NCBI RefSeq assembly: GCF_000970345.1
Contig: NZ_LAQU01000024.1
Location: 19,405-83,404 of the forward strand
DNA length: 64,000 nt
Source: Robbsia andropogonis
GTDB taxonomy: Bacteria > Pseudomonadota > Gammaproteobacteria > Burkholderiales > Burkholderiaceae
Reading direction: 5' to 3'
Below the pieces are notes generated by a model that had not been told where the DNA came from, searched no databases, and worked only from the letters and a program-made list of their open reading frames with translations. Within the stretch, counting starts at the first letter, position 1. Every line of letters begins with the position of its first letter. Shown here piece after piece: positions 1 to 8,577 of the stretch. Both the position numbers and the translations under genes were made by a program.

Positions 1-836
1 ACATACGCGCCGCCAATACCATAGGTGTCGATACTTGCCGCCGACGTATAACCTTTGAATATGGGATTCGTGACAGGGTTCGTGAAGGTCGTGTTGGCAA
101 CGGCTGACGTGCTCGCGTCAAAATACGTTACGGCAGGATTGTTAATATGATGAAAAACGGCACCTAGGGAAACGGGGCCTGCTAAATATTGCGTGCCCAA
201 ACCCCACACTTGGTTCGTGCCTATTGAACCGGCAATCCCACCGACACCATACAAACCGCCCACGCTCAACCCATGATAGCTTTGCGAAGAAAATTTTATG
301 GTGTTATTAAACTTGTAGTCCGCGAAGGTGTTATCGAGATCCCCCGCATGCGCCGCCATGGACCCACCGAACAGAACGGACGCACTGTATGCGCCTAAAT
401 AGGTGACCATGACATCATCTTGACGCCCTAGCGTGACTTGCCCAAAGCGATTCTTCAGCCCAACGATGGCCATACGCCCGAATTCTCTAGAATTCTGCAG
501 GTTGGCCCCTGTCATCATATTAAAGCCGTTCTCCAACTGGAATAACGCCGACGTACCCCCGCCAAGATCCTCGGTGCTTCTGAGGCCCCAGCGGCTGCTT
601 CCACGCCCCCCGCTGGTGGCTTGGAAAGCACTTTTTCCACCCGCGTTATTGGTGTACGTCACCCCACCGTCGGCGATGCCGTAAAGCGTCACGCTACTTT
701 GTGCAAGGGCTTGCATCGCGTTTGCGCCCAACGCTGCGCACAGCCCCATACGAACACCGAAAAACACCAACAGATGTCGACATTCTCCTTTCTCTTGCGC
801 AGTCCCGATGAATCTTTTGCTTATGTATTTTTTCAT
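1..836 (-). CDS. General porin, Burkholderia type (C-terminus beyond window)
   Basis: Outer-membrane trimeric beta-barrel porin for passive diffusion of small hydrophilic solutes. Reading leftward from the ATG at 836 gives an unbroken frame to base 1, about 278 residues. After a hydrophobic segment the mature protein begins near ALA|QSSVTLYGIADGG, the usual N-terminus of Burkholderia/Bordetella porins, followed by SSRWGLRSTEDLGGG and later FGQVTLGRQDD, both family hallmarks. The last strands and terminal aromatic residue lie outside the window. The N-region before the hydrophobic core is unusually long (about 20 residues), so a start further in, such as the internal Met about 30 codons later, is possible; a GGA lies 6 bases before the ATG at 836. 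It is transcribed leftward in the same direction as the ABC operon behind it, but no functional link is evident. Confidence 0.9.
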   Translation of the reverse strand, partial: MKKYISKRFIGTAQEKGECRHLLVFFGVRMGLCAALGANAMQALAQSSVTLYGIADGGVTYTNNAGGKSAFQATSGGRGSSRWGLRSTEDLGGGTSALFQLENGFNMMTGANLQNSREFGRMAIVGLKNRFGQVTLGRQDDVMVTYLGAYSASVLFGGSMAAHAGDLDNTFADYKFNNTIKFSSQSYHGLSVGGLYGVGGIAGSIGTNQVWGLGTQYLAGPVSLGAVFHHINNPAVTYFDASTSAVANTTFTNPVTNPIFKGYTSAASIDTYGIGGAY

Positions 837-898
837 TCGTGGTCCTATATTTAAAATATAAATGCAGTTAAGAAAGAAACTAGCGATTTACCCGTTAT

Positions 899-1705
899 TC
901 ATGAAACGTGCTGCGTCTGTGTCAAGGTTTGTAATTCCGGCGAATGATATCGCGCTAGGAACGCTTGTGTGAGAGGGTGCGATGGTACGTCTAATACCTG
1001 TCGTGCCGGACCGATTTCCACGACCACACCATCTCGCATGAACACCACCTGATCAGCGACGTCGCGAGCGAAGTTCATTTCATGCGTGACCAAAAGCATC
1101 GTCATGCCTTCATTTGCAAGGGCTCTTATCACATTCAGAACTTCGCCGACTAATTCGGGATCGAGAGCAGATGTAGCCTCATCAAACAGCATTACCTCGG
1201 GGCGCATCGCCAAGGCACGGGCGATCGCCACGCGTTGCTTTTGTCCCCCCGACAGACGATCCGGATACATGGCCGCTTTATCTTCCAGTCCTACCTTAGC
1301 CAGCAAGGCCAACGCTTGAGTCCTGGCCTCTGTTTTTGGCGTATGTAATACGGATAACATGCCCTCCATCACATTTTGGAGTACGCTCAAGTGCGGAAAC
1401 AGATTAAAGTGCTGAAATACCATCCCGGTGCGGGCGCGGAATTCCGATAGGACTTTATCTCCTGGAAGACGCGTTTTAGCGCGGTCGAAAGATTGCAACG
1501 TACGTCCAACACGAATGGAACCGGTGTCAGGAATCGTCAGTAGATTGATGCTGCGTAACAACGTTGACTTCCCGGAGCCGGAAGGACCGATCAGAGCCAC
1601 CACTTCCCCTTTCCTTACGTTCAAGGAGATGTCGCGCAGGACCAGATTATCACCGAACGCCTTGCTTACGTGATTGACTTCTATCATGTTTTCCATATCA
1701 TTCAT
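899..1705 (-). CDS. Polar amino-acid ABC transporter, ATP-binding protein
   Basis: ATPase subunit of a GlnQ/HisP-type importer in the cytoplasm. It carries Walker A GPSGSGKST near residues 40-48, signature LSGGQKQR, Walker B VMLFDEATSAL and the switch His in LLVTHEM. About 268 residues is normal for the family. A TTG lies one codon upstream, but the ATG at 1705 forms a TGATG junction with the stop of the permease gene, which implies translational coupling. It is the last gene of the leftward operon aldolase-SDR-binding protein-permease-ATPase. The substrate is not readable from the ATPase. Confidence 0.93.
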   Translation of the reverse strand: MNDMENMIEVNHVSKAFGDNLVLRDISLNVRKGEVVALIGPSGSGKSTLLRSINLLTIPDTGSIRVGRTLQSFDRAKTRLPGDKVLSEFRARTGMVFQHFNLFPHLSVLQNVMEGMLSVLHTPKTEARTQALALLAKVGLEDKAAMYPDRLSGGQKQRVAIARALAMRPEVMLFDEATSALDPELVGEVLNVIRALANEGMTMLLVTHEMNFARDVADQVVFMRDGVVVEIGPARQVLDVPSHPLTQAFLARYHSPELQTLTQTQHVS

Positions 1706-2373
1706 CAATGTGCCGATACGGTACCAAAGCTGCTCTCGATACGCCGAGACGCAAATGTCGCGGGTAAAAGCAAGGCGAGATAAACCAAAGCGACGATGGA
1801 ATAGGACTCTAGCGGGCGGAACGTTTCGTGTGCGATGGTTTGTCCTTGATACAAGACATCAGGCAAAGCGAGAACCGATAGCAGCGATGTGTTCTTCAAC
1901 TGCATGATCGATTGATTCATGAGCGCCGGTATCATCCGGCGACAAGCTTGCGGCAATATGATGCGTAACATAATCAGATGGCGGCGCATTCCCAATGCCT
2001 TGGCCGCCTCCGCCTGGCCCCTGTCAATGGAAAGCACGCCACCACGGACGAGTTCCGAATAAAAAGCACCGCCATACAATGTCAGTGCCAGCACGGATGC
2101 CGTGGCTGCTGACATTTGCACGCCGGTCAATACCGGAAGTGCATAGTAAAACCAGATCAGTTGCACCAGAACGGGAGAGCAGCGAAATATTTCGACATAA
2201 AAACGGAAAGGCCCGGCAATCCAACGGGCCGTTGATAAACGTCCCAGACCGACTAAAAGCCCTACGCCCATACCTGCCACTATTGTGATAAGGGTGTATC
2301 GCAATGTGTAGCCAATACCCACCATGAAAAGCTGCCAGTAAGGCAGAATGTCAGAAAAATTCCAGTGATACAC
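1705..2373 (-). CDS. Polar amino-acid ABC transporter, permease
   Basis: Inner-membrane permease of the HisM/GlnP family, 222 residues, with about five membrane segments and the cytoplasmic loop SIDRGQAEAAKALGMRRHLIMLRIILPQA, broken here as GQAEAAKALGM plus ILPQA, that contacts the ATPase. The frame begins with GTG at 2373, preceded by a G-rich stretch, 14 bases after the stop of the binding-protein gene. Only one permease is encoded, so the channel is probably a homodimer. Confidence 0.92.
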   Translation of the reverse strand: MYHWNFSDILPYWQLFMVGIGYTLRYTLITIVAGMGVGLLVGLGRLSTARWIAGPFRFYVEIFRCSPVLVQLIWFYYALPVLTGVQMSAATASVLALTLYGGAFYSELVRGGVLSIDRGQAEAAKALGMRRHLIMLRIILPQACRRMIPALMNQSIMQLKNTSLLSVLALPDVLYQGQTIAHETFRPLESYSIVALVYLALLLPATFASRRIESSFGTVSAH

Positions 2374-2387
2374 GTCGCCCCCGTAAC

Positions 2388-3227
2388 TTAAAAGTTGACT
2401 TGCGATGGAATATCACTGGGCTTCACCCCCACCAGCTTCTCTAGATTACTCAACATGATCTGCTTGATTTTTCCGCTCTGATGCATGCCTGCCAACCACT
2501 TATTGAAGTACCCCTGCCACGCATCGCTTTCTTCCTTGGGCAGTGCCGCATTGGTGGTGGTAGACGCCATCGGTAGAGGCACGATAAGGTGTCCCATCGA
2601 CGGATTTTTCTTCAGCATTGTCAATGCGAGAATGATGACGGTTACCTGGCAATCGGCCCGGCCGGCCTGTACTGCCAACGTTGCGTCATTCGTCTTGTCG
2701 AATCGCATGATGGTGGCCTCCGGGCAAGTCTTGGTCACCAGGGCATCGTAGGACGATCCGAGATCCACCGCGATTCGTACGCCTTTCTTGTTAAGCGACT
2801 CCCAAGTTGTTGGGTTAAAGCCAGGACGGGCCACCAATGAATTGGCGTTATGAAAAAGCGGATCGGAAAACGCGACCGCTTCGCGTCGTTGCTCCGTGGG
2901 AAACAAACCAAAAAATACATCTATCTTACCGGCCTGTAGATCCAATACCGCGTTACCCCATGTTGTTTCGTTAATCTGAGTAGTTGCGCCCAGACTTTTC
3001 GCGAGGTCCGAGGCCATATCAATCATGCAGCCTTCCCATTGATTGCTGACGATATTTTTGTAGTAGTAAGGGGTACCACCACGAACGGCACCGATACGCA
3101 GGATTTTGGTCTTTTGCACTCGTTCAAGCGTGTTTCCGAACGAAGGCTGTGCCCACGTTTCATGAGCGAAAAAGCTCGCACTAATCAAGCCGCCTGTCTG
3201 TAACAAAAACGTACGTCGATTAGACAT
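2388..3227 (-). CDS. Periplasmic amino-acid-type substrate-binding protein
   Basis: Solute-binding protein family 3 (SBP_bac_3), 279 residues, which captures the ligand for the adjacent permease/ATPase. The start at 3227 begins MSNRRTFLLQTGG and runs into a hydrophobic stretch ending HETWAQ, a twin-arginine (Tat) type signal rather than a Sec one. The open frame extends 35 codons upstream, but that extension is not signal-like. Mature motifs include LRIGAVRGGTPYYY and KIDVFFGLFPTEQRR, typical of the ligand cleft. The Tat signal implies export after folding. Confidence 0.9.
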   Translation of the reverse strand: MSNRRTFLLQTGGLISASFFAHETWAQPSFGNTLERVQKTKILRIGAVRGGTPYYYKNIVSNQWEGCMIDMASDLAKSLGATTQINETTWGNAVLDLQAGKIDVFFGLFPTEQRREAVAFSDPLFHNANSLVARPGFNPTTWESLNKKGVRIAVDLGSSYDALVTKTCPEATIMRFDKTNDATLAVQAGRADCQVTVIILALTMLKKNPSMGHLIVPLPMASTTTNAALPKEESDAWQGYFNKWLAGMHQSGKIKQIMLSNLEKLVGVKPSDIPSQVNF

Positions 3228-3375
3228 TCTGTAACCCCGTTTTGTAGTGTGCTTGCGCATCAGTAATGGTGACGTCATGCGGCGCCAATCCAAGACTGGA
3301 CTGAAGTGACAGCGGCAAGCCACGCCATGCAACCATTTTCACAAAAACTGGATATTCCCCGGTATAACGCCTCTG

Positions 3376-4155
3376 TCAGAACGTGCCCGGATAACTGCCG
3401 CCATCGACCAACAGATTTTGTCCGGTGATATATCCTGCATTTGCAGAACAGAGAAAGGCGCAGTACTGTCCAATCTCCTCGGCGGCGCCATAGCGCTTGG
3501 CCGGTGTCGATTGCTGCCGCGCGTCCCAGATCGCTTGAAAATTTTCATCCGTGACATTCGGCATGTTACGAATGTGGCGAACTTGCGCGTCAGTGGCAAA
3601 GACGCCAGGCAAGAGGTTGTTGATCGTGACGTTGTGGGCTACCGTCTGCCTGGCCAATCCGCCAACGAAACCTACCAATCCCGACCGCGCACCGTTCGAC
3701 AGGCCCAATTCACTTTGCGGTATTTTTACGCTGCGGGACACAATATTGACGATCCGGCCAAATTTCCGATCCATCATCCCGTCAACCGTGCGCCGGATCA
3801 TTTCGATCGGCCCGAACATCATCTGGTCGATCGCTTGTATCCAATCGTCACGACGCCAATTCCTGAAGTCTCCCGGCAATGGTCCGTCACCGTTATTGAT
3901 CAAGATGTCAGGTGCCGGACAACTTGTTAAAGCGGCATCGCGTCCTGCTTCCGTCGCAATATCTGCTACCACGACATCCACGAAATGCCCGCTGATCGCC
4001 TCGATTTCTTCCGCTGCGCTCCGCAACGTGGCCAAGGTGCGCGCGGCAATGGTCACTTGCACGCCTTCCATCGACAGTTGCAGCGCACATGCACGTCCCA
4101 TACCTCGGCTACCGCCAAAAACAAGCGCGCGTCGGCCGCTGATCTGAAGATCCAT
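3376..4155 (-). CDS. SDR-family oxidoreductase
   Basis: Short-chain dehydrogenase/reductase, 259 residues. The N-terminal cofactor motif is GGSRGMGRA, and LINNGDG matches the NNAG element with an unusual Gly-Asp-Gly. The usual YxxxK catalytic pair is not evident: where YxASK is expected the chain reads LSNGARSGLVGF, so Tyr and Lys look replaced. Its close relatives are often labelled 3-oxoacyl-ACP reductase, but its place between an aldolase gene and a transporter suggests a catabolic role. It starts 26 bases after the aldolase stop. Confidence 0.85.
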   Translation of the reverse strand: MDLQISGRRALVFGGSRGMGRACALQLSMEGVQVTIAARTLATLRSAAEEIEAISGHFVDVVVADIATEAGRDAALTSCPAPDILINNGDGPLPGDFRNWRRDDWIQAIDQMMFGPIEMIRRTVDGMMDRKFGRIVNIVSRSVKIPQSELGLSNGARSGLVGFVGGLARQTVAHNVTINNLLPGVFATDAQVRHIRNMPNVTDENFQAIWDARQQSTPAKRYGAAEEIGQYCAFLCSANAGYITGQNLLVDGGSYPGTF

Positions 4156-4181
4156 ATTCTTTTTCCCTTTTCGCGCGCTGT

Positions 4182-5114
4182 TTAGCGTTCGAGAGGCCGC
4201 ATTGGGAAGTCATATTGTTTGTCCAGGCCTAGATGACGTACCGCGCGTAGCCCGCGTTCGAGCGCCTCGCCTTCCAAGCCACGCAAAGGACGGCGCAAAT
4301 CGCCAGCGGGCAATCCAACCGCTTTCATCAAGCATTTCACTGCAACGGGATTTATCGCGGAATACGTGTAGTGAAGGATGGGCAGCATGCGAAGGTAGGT
4401 CGCCTTGAATATTTCTGCTTGCTCAGGTGTTTTCCAGGGCGTAGAAATCGTTGCAATCTCAGCGGGTGCAATGTTGCCCGTCATATTTGCGGTACCATGC
4501 CCACCCAGACTCATGGTAGGCACGACCAATCCCAGGTTCGGTGAGTCGCAGCACATGATGGATACATCCGTGTTCGCCGCGAGCATTTGCGCAACCTGTC
4601 CTACACGGGTAGTCGATTCCTTATGAACCACATAATTTGGGTGCTTGAATATGCGGATCAAGCTGTCCCAATGTAGATCAGTTTTTACACGCGGCGGATT
4701 GTTATAGATACCTAGCGGCAGATCGGTCGCATCGGCCACTTCCAGGAAAAACGACTCACCGTCTGTTTCTGGGGCACAAATATAAGCCGGCGCGGCGAGG
4801 ATCGCGCCATCTGCCCCGGCATCTTTCGCGAATTTGATATTGGCGATTGTCATATCGGTGTTGCCGCCCGTACACCCATAGAAGAAGGCCATTTTCCCGG
4901 TCTTCATCTTTGCCGTTTCGGCAATCAGTTGCTTACGCTCATCCGGCGTCAGCATGGATGCTTCGCCTGTCGAACCCATGAAAAGGATGGCTTTTGTACC
5001 GTTATCTTCTTGAAATTTTAGTAGCGTTCGAAACGCTTCGAAGTCAATCGATCCATCTCGATTGAAAGGGGTAATTAGTGCAACGAATGATCCTTCGATT
5101 TTCATCTTTGCCAT
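4182..5114 (-). CDS. DapA-family aldolase/synthase (catabolic type)
   Basis: Class I lyase of the dihydrodipicolinate synthase/N-acetylneuraminate lyase family, 310 residues, cytoplasmic. Visible motifs are MGSTGEASML near residue 46, YNNPPR for the catalytic Tyr, and VVHKEST containing the Schiff-base Lys. It is the first gene of the leftward operon and has a good ribosome site (AAGGACGG before the ATG). Being grouped with an SDR and an importer, and divergent from a LysR gene, it is more likely a 2-keto-acid aldolase or hydratase of a catabolic route than the lysine-pathway DapA. The substrate is unknown. Confidence 0.88.
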   Translation of the reverse strand: MAKMKIEGSFVALITPFNRDGSIDFEAFRTLLKFQEDNGTKAILFMGSTGEASMLTPDERKQLIAETAKMKTGKMAFFYGCTGGNTDMTIANIKFAKDAGADGAILAAPAYICAPETDGESFFLEVADATDLPLGIYNNPPRVKTDLHWDSLIRIFKHPNYVVHKESTTRVGQVAQMLAANTDVSIMCCDSPNLGLVVPTMSLGGHGTANMTGNIAPAEIATISTPWKTPEQAEIFKATYLRMLPILHYTYSAINPVAVKCLMKAVGLPAGDLRRPLRGLEGEALERGLRAVRHLGLDKQYDFPMRPLER

Positions 5115-5269
5115 TTTCCGTCCTTTTTTTCGATTTACCAGGTGATGAGCATCGCGCTCATCTTGATGTACTTGCCGAAAATGTCCACACGCGTTTCAAG
5201 AGAATCGCGAGAACCATTTACCTATATGTCGGTGATGAATCAAGTATTGACAGCGAAAATTATCCGAGC

Positions 5270-5279
5270 AAGCATGCTT
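5270..5279. promoter_or_regulatory. Perfect 10-bp palindrome, candidate LysR site
   Basis: AAGCATGCTT lies in the 195-base gap between the leftward aldolase operon and the rightward LysR gene, where an autoregulating LysR protein normally binds. A TTGACA hexamer is at 5247-5252 but no good -10 element follows it. This is an inference from position only. Confidence 0.3.
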
Positions 5280-5309
5280 TATTGAAACTCAATTACTTTT
5301 GGTAATCAC

Positions 5310-6248
5310 ATGAACCTCGCCGACCTTCGCTATTTCATCGCTGTCGCCGAAACGGGCTTGCTACACAGGGCGGCGTCGGAAGTGGGTATGAGTCAGCCGG
5401 CGCTTACCAAGGCGATACGCCGGCTTGAGGCACAGTTGCATGTTCCGCTGTTTGACCGTACTCCCAAAGGAATGCGTTTGACGCAATTCGGTACGGCTTT
5501 TCAAGAACACGCGCGCGGTCTGGTGGCGGGCTTTCAGCAGTCCCTGAATCAAATCGAAGAATTACACGCGGGACAACTTGCAAAAGTACGCGTGGGGGCG
5601 GCCCCTGCCGCCGAGCCGTTAGTGGGTCGGGCTTTTTTGGCACTCTTGAGAAAACGTGCTGCAATGCGCATGGAAATCAAGGTGCAATTGTCCGATGGAT
5701 TGCTGCGCTCCTTGATCGATGGGGATATCGACATTGCCGTTTCTCCCCTTCCTAGTCAACTGCCAGACGAGATACGTGCTCGAATACTATTTGATGAACC
5801 AACATCCATTGTCTGCAGAAAAGGGCATCCTCTGTGTGCGGCAAGGGATGCGGTAACCCCGGTGGAAATAGCGGCTTGGACATGGATCCTGCCCTCGACG
5901 CACGTCTCGGCGCGTCAACGAATCGATGGCTATTTTAGGAAACACGCATTGGACGGACCCAATGTGCAAGTAGAAAGTACCTATGGATCACCGGTCGGCG
6001 TGTTCACGCTGATCGCGAATAGCGACATGATCGGGGTCTGCAGCGCCCAGCATCGGCCTATCGCGGAGCAATTGGGCCTCGCGGTCATACCGGCGCCTGA
6101 TCTGCGATGGTCGCGCAAGATTGCTTGCCTCATTCGTAAAACAGGAAAACTATCACCGCTTACTCAGACTTTCATCGAGTACATTGAAGCGGAAGCCAAG
6201 GTCATGCGTAACAATATTGACGCGCGCGCCGCCGATAGCACCTGGTAG
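5310..6248 (+). CDS. LysR-family transcriptional regulator
   Basis: DNA-binding activator or repressor of 312 residues. The N-terminal winged helix includes AASEVGMSQPALTKAIRR and PLFDRTPKG near residues 20-52, and the rest is the periplasmic-binding-like effector domain. It is divergent from the aldolase/SDR/ABC operon and most likely controls it in response to the imported compound or a product of it. The frame is intact and the length normal. Confidence 0.92.
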   Translation: MNLADLRYFIAVAETGLLHRAASEVGMSQPALTKAIRRLEAQLHVPLFDRTPKGMRLTQFGTAFQEHARGLVAGFQQSLNQIEELHAGQLAKVRVGAAPAAEPLVGRAFLALLRKRAAMRMEIKVQLSDGLLRSLIDGDIDIAVSPLPSQLPDEIRARILFDEPTSIVCRKGHPLCAARDAVTPVEIAAWTWILPSTHVSARQRIDGYFRKHALDGPNVQVESTYGSPVGVFTLIANSDMIGVCSAQHRPIAEQLGLAVIPAPDLRWSRKIACLIRKTGKLSPLTQTFIEYIEAEAKVMRNNIDARAADSTW

Positions 6249-6368
6249 CGCCCGTCCCTTGGCGCCGGAACGTCATTCAACGCTTTTTCATCTATCAATG
6301 AACCGATCCAAAAGCCACTTGCGCTTTAGCAAAAGCGTGCCGGCAAGTCGTCCGGCTAGTGAGACGGG

Positions 6369-7103
6369 TCAGCCAGCAACGACGCGTAGCCGCAACATGC
6401 CGCCTGGTTCAGACTGAATCGCGAGGTTTGCATAATCCGGCACAGCCAGGTGGGGCGTATTGACCGGATGGTCGTGCGTTGCCGTGATGACCACGACGTT
6501 GCTACCAGCAGCCTCGCCGGAGCGGACGCCGGCAGGCGCATCTTCCCAGACCAGGCAGTTCGGCGCAGTGAAACCCAGGCGTCTTGCGCCATGTAAGTAG
6601 GGATCGGGGGCTGGCTTTCCGTGCTGAATCTGCTCGGCAGTCACCAGTACGGGTGGGACGGCGATCCCGGCTGCATCCAGGCGCGCCAGCGCCAGCGCCT
6701 CGCTTGCTGAGGTAACGATGGCCCACCTAGTAGGCGGCAGGCTATTAAGGAAGCGCAAGACGCCTGGCAACGCGGTGACGCCGTCGAGATCGGCGATTTC
6801 CGCCGCGTTCAGCCATGCCGCCTCTTTTTCGGGATCAGCACAGGTGGGGGCGAAACGCTTGACTGTGTCGATTGCCCGCACGCCATGAATATGCGGTATC
6901 ACTGATTCAGCGTCCAAGCCCATTTTCTGGCACCAGGCCGTCCAGATCCGTAGCGTGGCGGGAATGCTGTTGATCAGCGTCCCGTCCATATCGAAAAGAA
7001 ACGCGTCGTAGGCGCGGTCGAGCGTTGGATGCTGCGGAGCGATGTCAGGCATGCGATACCGTAAAAGTGGAAGGTCAACCGGAATTTTACCGTGTATTAA
7101 CAT
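6369..7103 (-). CDS. HAD-superfamily phosphatase (sugar-phosphatase-like)
   Basis: Haloacid dehalogenase-type hydrolase, 244 residues. It has motif I FLFDMDGTLINS (nucleophile Asp), motif II VTSAS, a conserved Lys in HGKPAPDPY, and motif IV WEDAPAGV, which matches the beta-phosphoglucomutase/YfbT subgroup that acts on small sugar phosphates. The ATG at 7103 has GGAG seven bases upstream, so I prefer it to the internal Met at 7052. It is convergent with the LysR gene and appears monocistronic. The substrate is not determinable. Confidence 0.88.
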   Translation of the reverse strand: MLIHGKIPVDLPLLRYRMPDIAPQHPTLDRAYDAFLFDMDGTLINSIPATLRIWTAWCQKMGLDAESVIPHIHGVRAIDTVKRFAPTCADPEKEAAWLNAAEIADLDGVTALPGVLRFLNSLPPTRWAIVTSASEALALARLDAAGIAVPPVLVTAEQIQHGKPAPDPYLHGARRLGFTAPNCLVWEDAPAGVRSGEAAGSNVVVITATHDHPVNTPHLAVPDYANLAIQSEPGGMLRLRVVAG

Positions 7104-7286
7104 CCGCTTCTCCGATCTGCGGCAGGTAGTGATGTCGGATACCGCTCAGGTTTGCTCGAACATGCCCGAACACACCCATCCTCGACCGTCCCGTATAGCG
7201 GATCTGGTCGGAAATCTGCCTGATGTCGCTTACGATTTGCTATGCTACCAGCTGACTATACTACTTCGGCCTCGTGCCTGTTCGCC

Positions 7287-7478
7287 ATGCGCTTGCTGCT
7301 TGCCTTGATTCTCCCGTGGTTGCAGTTCTTCACGATCGGACGCCCTTTCGCAGGCCTGATTTGCCTCCTACTGCAAATTACCGTGATTGGTTGGATACCT
7401 GCCGCAATCTGGTCTGTTTATGCGTTGAGCCAATACAAAACAGACGAGAAAATTCGTGCTGCAACAAGCGGTCGTTGA
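7287..7478 (+). CDS. YqaE/Pmp3-family small membrane protein
   Basis: A 63-residue protein with two membrane segments (LLLALILPWLQFFTIG and GLICLLLQITVIGWIPAAIW) and the tail SVYALSQYKTDEKI, a very close match to proteobacterial YqaE/Pmp3 family proteins of about 55-65 residues. These small hydrophobic proteins sit in the inner membrane and, in other organisms, affect membrane potential or stress tolerance. I chose the Met at 7287 because the family starts just before the first membrane helix; the longer frame from 7242 adds an atypical leader. Confidence 0.85.
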   Translation: MRLLLALILPWLQFFTIGRPFAGLICLLLQITVIGWIPAAIWSVYALSQYKTDEKIRAATSGR

Positions 7479-7764
7479 TTTCGGGCACACGATTCTGCAA
7501 TTCAGGCGGCAACGTCAGGCAGAGAGCGCACGCTCGCCTCTTTCACCGCGGACTGCCTGATCGATTCGATACCGAACGGCGGCGTCACGGTAAATAGTCA
7601 CCGCCGGCCCCCTTGTGACTCCGTCCGCCGATGCATCGTTGAGCGACAACATCGTTCGCAATATGGTGACGATTTCGGTCTTGCCGCTTTTACTAAAAAT
7701 GCTCGCCACGTGGTGGCACCATCCTGGCACTACGGTTTCTTCAGTCGTTTGACATCGCATCCTC

Positions 7765-8577
7765 ATGATAGCCAAAACCGCTGCAAAGAAAGCCACGCCT
7801 GCGCGAACGCGATGTGTTTGGGCCGGAACGGACCCGCAGATGCAGGCCTATCACGATACCGAATGGGGCAAGCCACTGCGTGACAGTCGCGCGCTCTGGG
7901 AGTTGCTGATGTTGGAGGGGTTTCAGGCGGGACTTGCATGGGTCACGGTATTGCACAAACGTGAGGCATTTCGCGCGGCATTCGCCGGTTTTGATCCGAA
8001 GAAAGTTGCGCGCTTCGGTGAAGCCGATATCGTGCGCATGCTCGGCAACGCCAGTATCATCCGCTCACGGGCAAAGATAGAGGCGACCATCCACGGCGCA
8101 CGCATTTATTGCGAAATGCAGAAAAACGGTGAGGAGTTCGCCGATTTCATCTGGTCTTTTACCGACGGCAAGATTCTGCGCGGAAATGGCGTCACCCGAT
8201 ACGTTACCACCCCTCTTTCCGAGACCATTTCCAAGTCTCTGAAGAAGCGTGGCTTCAAATTTGTCGGTCCGACAATCGTTTACGCCTTCATGCAAGCCTG
8301 CGGTATCGTCGACGATCACGAAATAGATTGTTTTGTCGATAACCAGGTTGCAACACGGCAGTCGCACTCACGCTGGCGCATACGTGTCGATCGACACGAC
8401 CATCATGTCGTCAATTCGGTAACCACTGCGCGATACCCATCGACAAGGCCGTGGTTGCGACGCCTAGAATTGTCGACAGGGCCACGCTGGCGGTCACCTC
8501 GGTTTCTGCGGTACGGTAGCGAACCGCGAAGAGGTAGACATTCGCCCCTATGGGTAATGAAGCAACAACGGCCATGA
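7765..8577 (+). CDS. tag: DNA-3-methyladenine glycosylase I, frameshifted at its end
   Basis: Base-excision enzyme that removes 3-methyladenine from alkylated DNA. It has RCVWAGTDPQMQAYHDTEWG at the N-terminus, the conserved ELLMLEGFQAGLAW, and FKFVGPTIVYAFMQACGIVDDHEIDC, with family Cys and His zinc ligands. Family members are about 190-200 residues and end near DCFRR. Here the frame continues to 270 residues with an Arg-rich tail that overlaps the 3' end of the AEC gene on the other strand. Adding one C after 8334 would read Asp-Cys-Phe-Arg-Arg-stop, ending at 8342. So the last 80 residues are almost certainly out of frame, through a one-base deletion or a sequence error. The catalytic domain is complete. 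Confidence 0.88.
   Translation: MIAKTAAKKATPARTRCVWAGTDPQMQAYHDTEWGKPLRDSRALWELLMLEGFQAGLAWVTVLHKREAFRAAFAGFDPKKVARFGEADIVRMLGNASIIRSRAKIEATIHGARIYCEMQKNGEEFADFIWSFTDGKILRGNGVTRYVTTPLSETISKSLKKRGFKFVGPTIVYAFMQACGIVDDHEIDCFVDNQVATRQSHSRWRIRVDRHDHHVVNSVTTARYPSTRPWLRRLELSTGPRWRSPRFLRYGSEPRRGRHSPLWVMKQQRP

Noticed and set aside
5247..5275. TTGACA as -35 box of the LysR gene at 5310
   Set aside because: No acceptable -10 hexamer at 16-18 bases downstream.
7560..7605. GC-rich inverted repeat after the Pmp3/YqaE gene
   Set aside because: Arms match only partly and no T-run follows, so not supported as a terminator.
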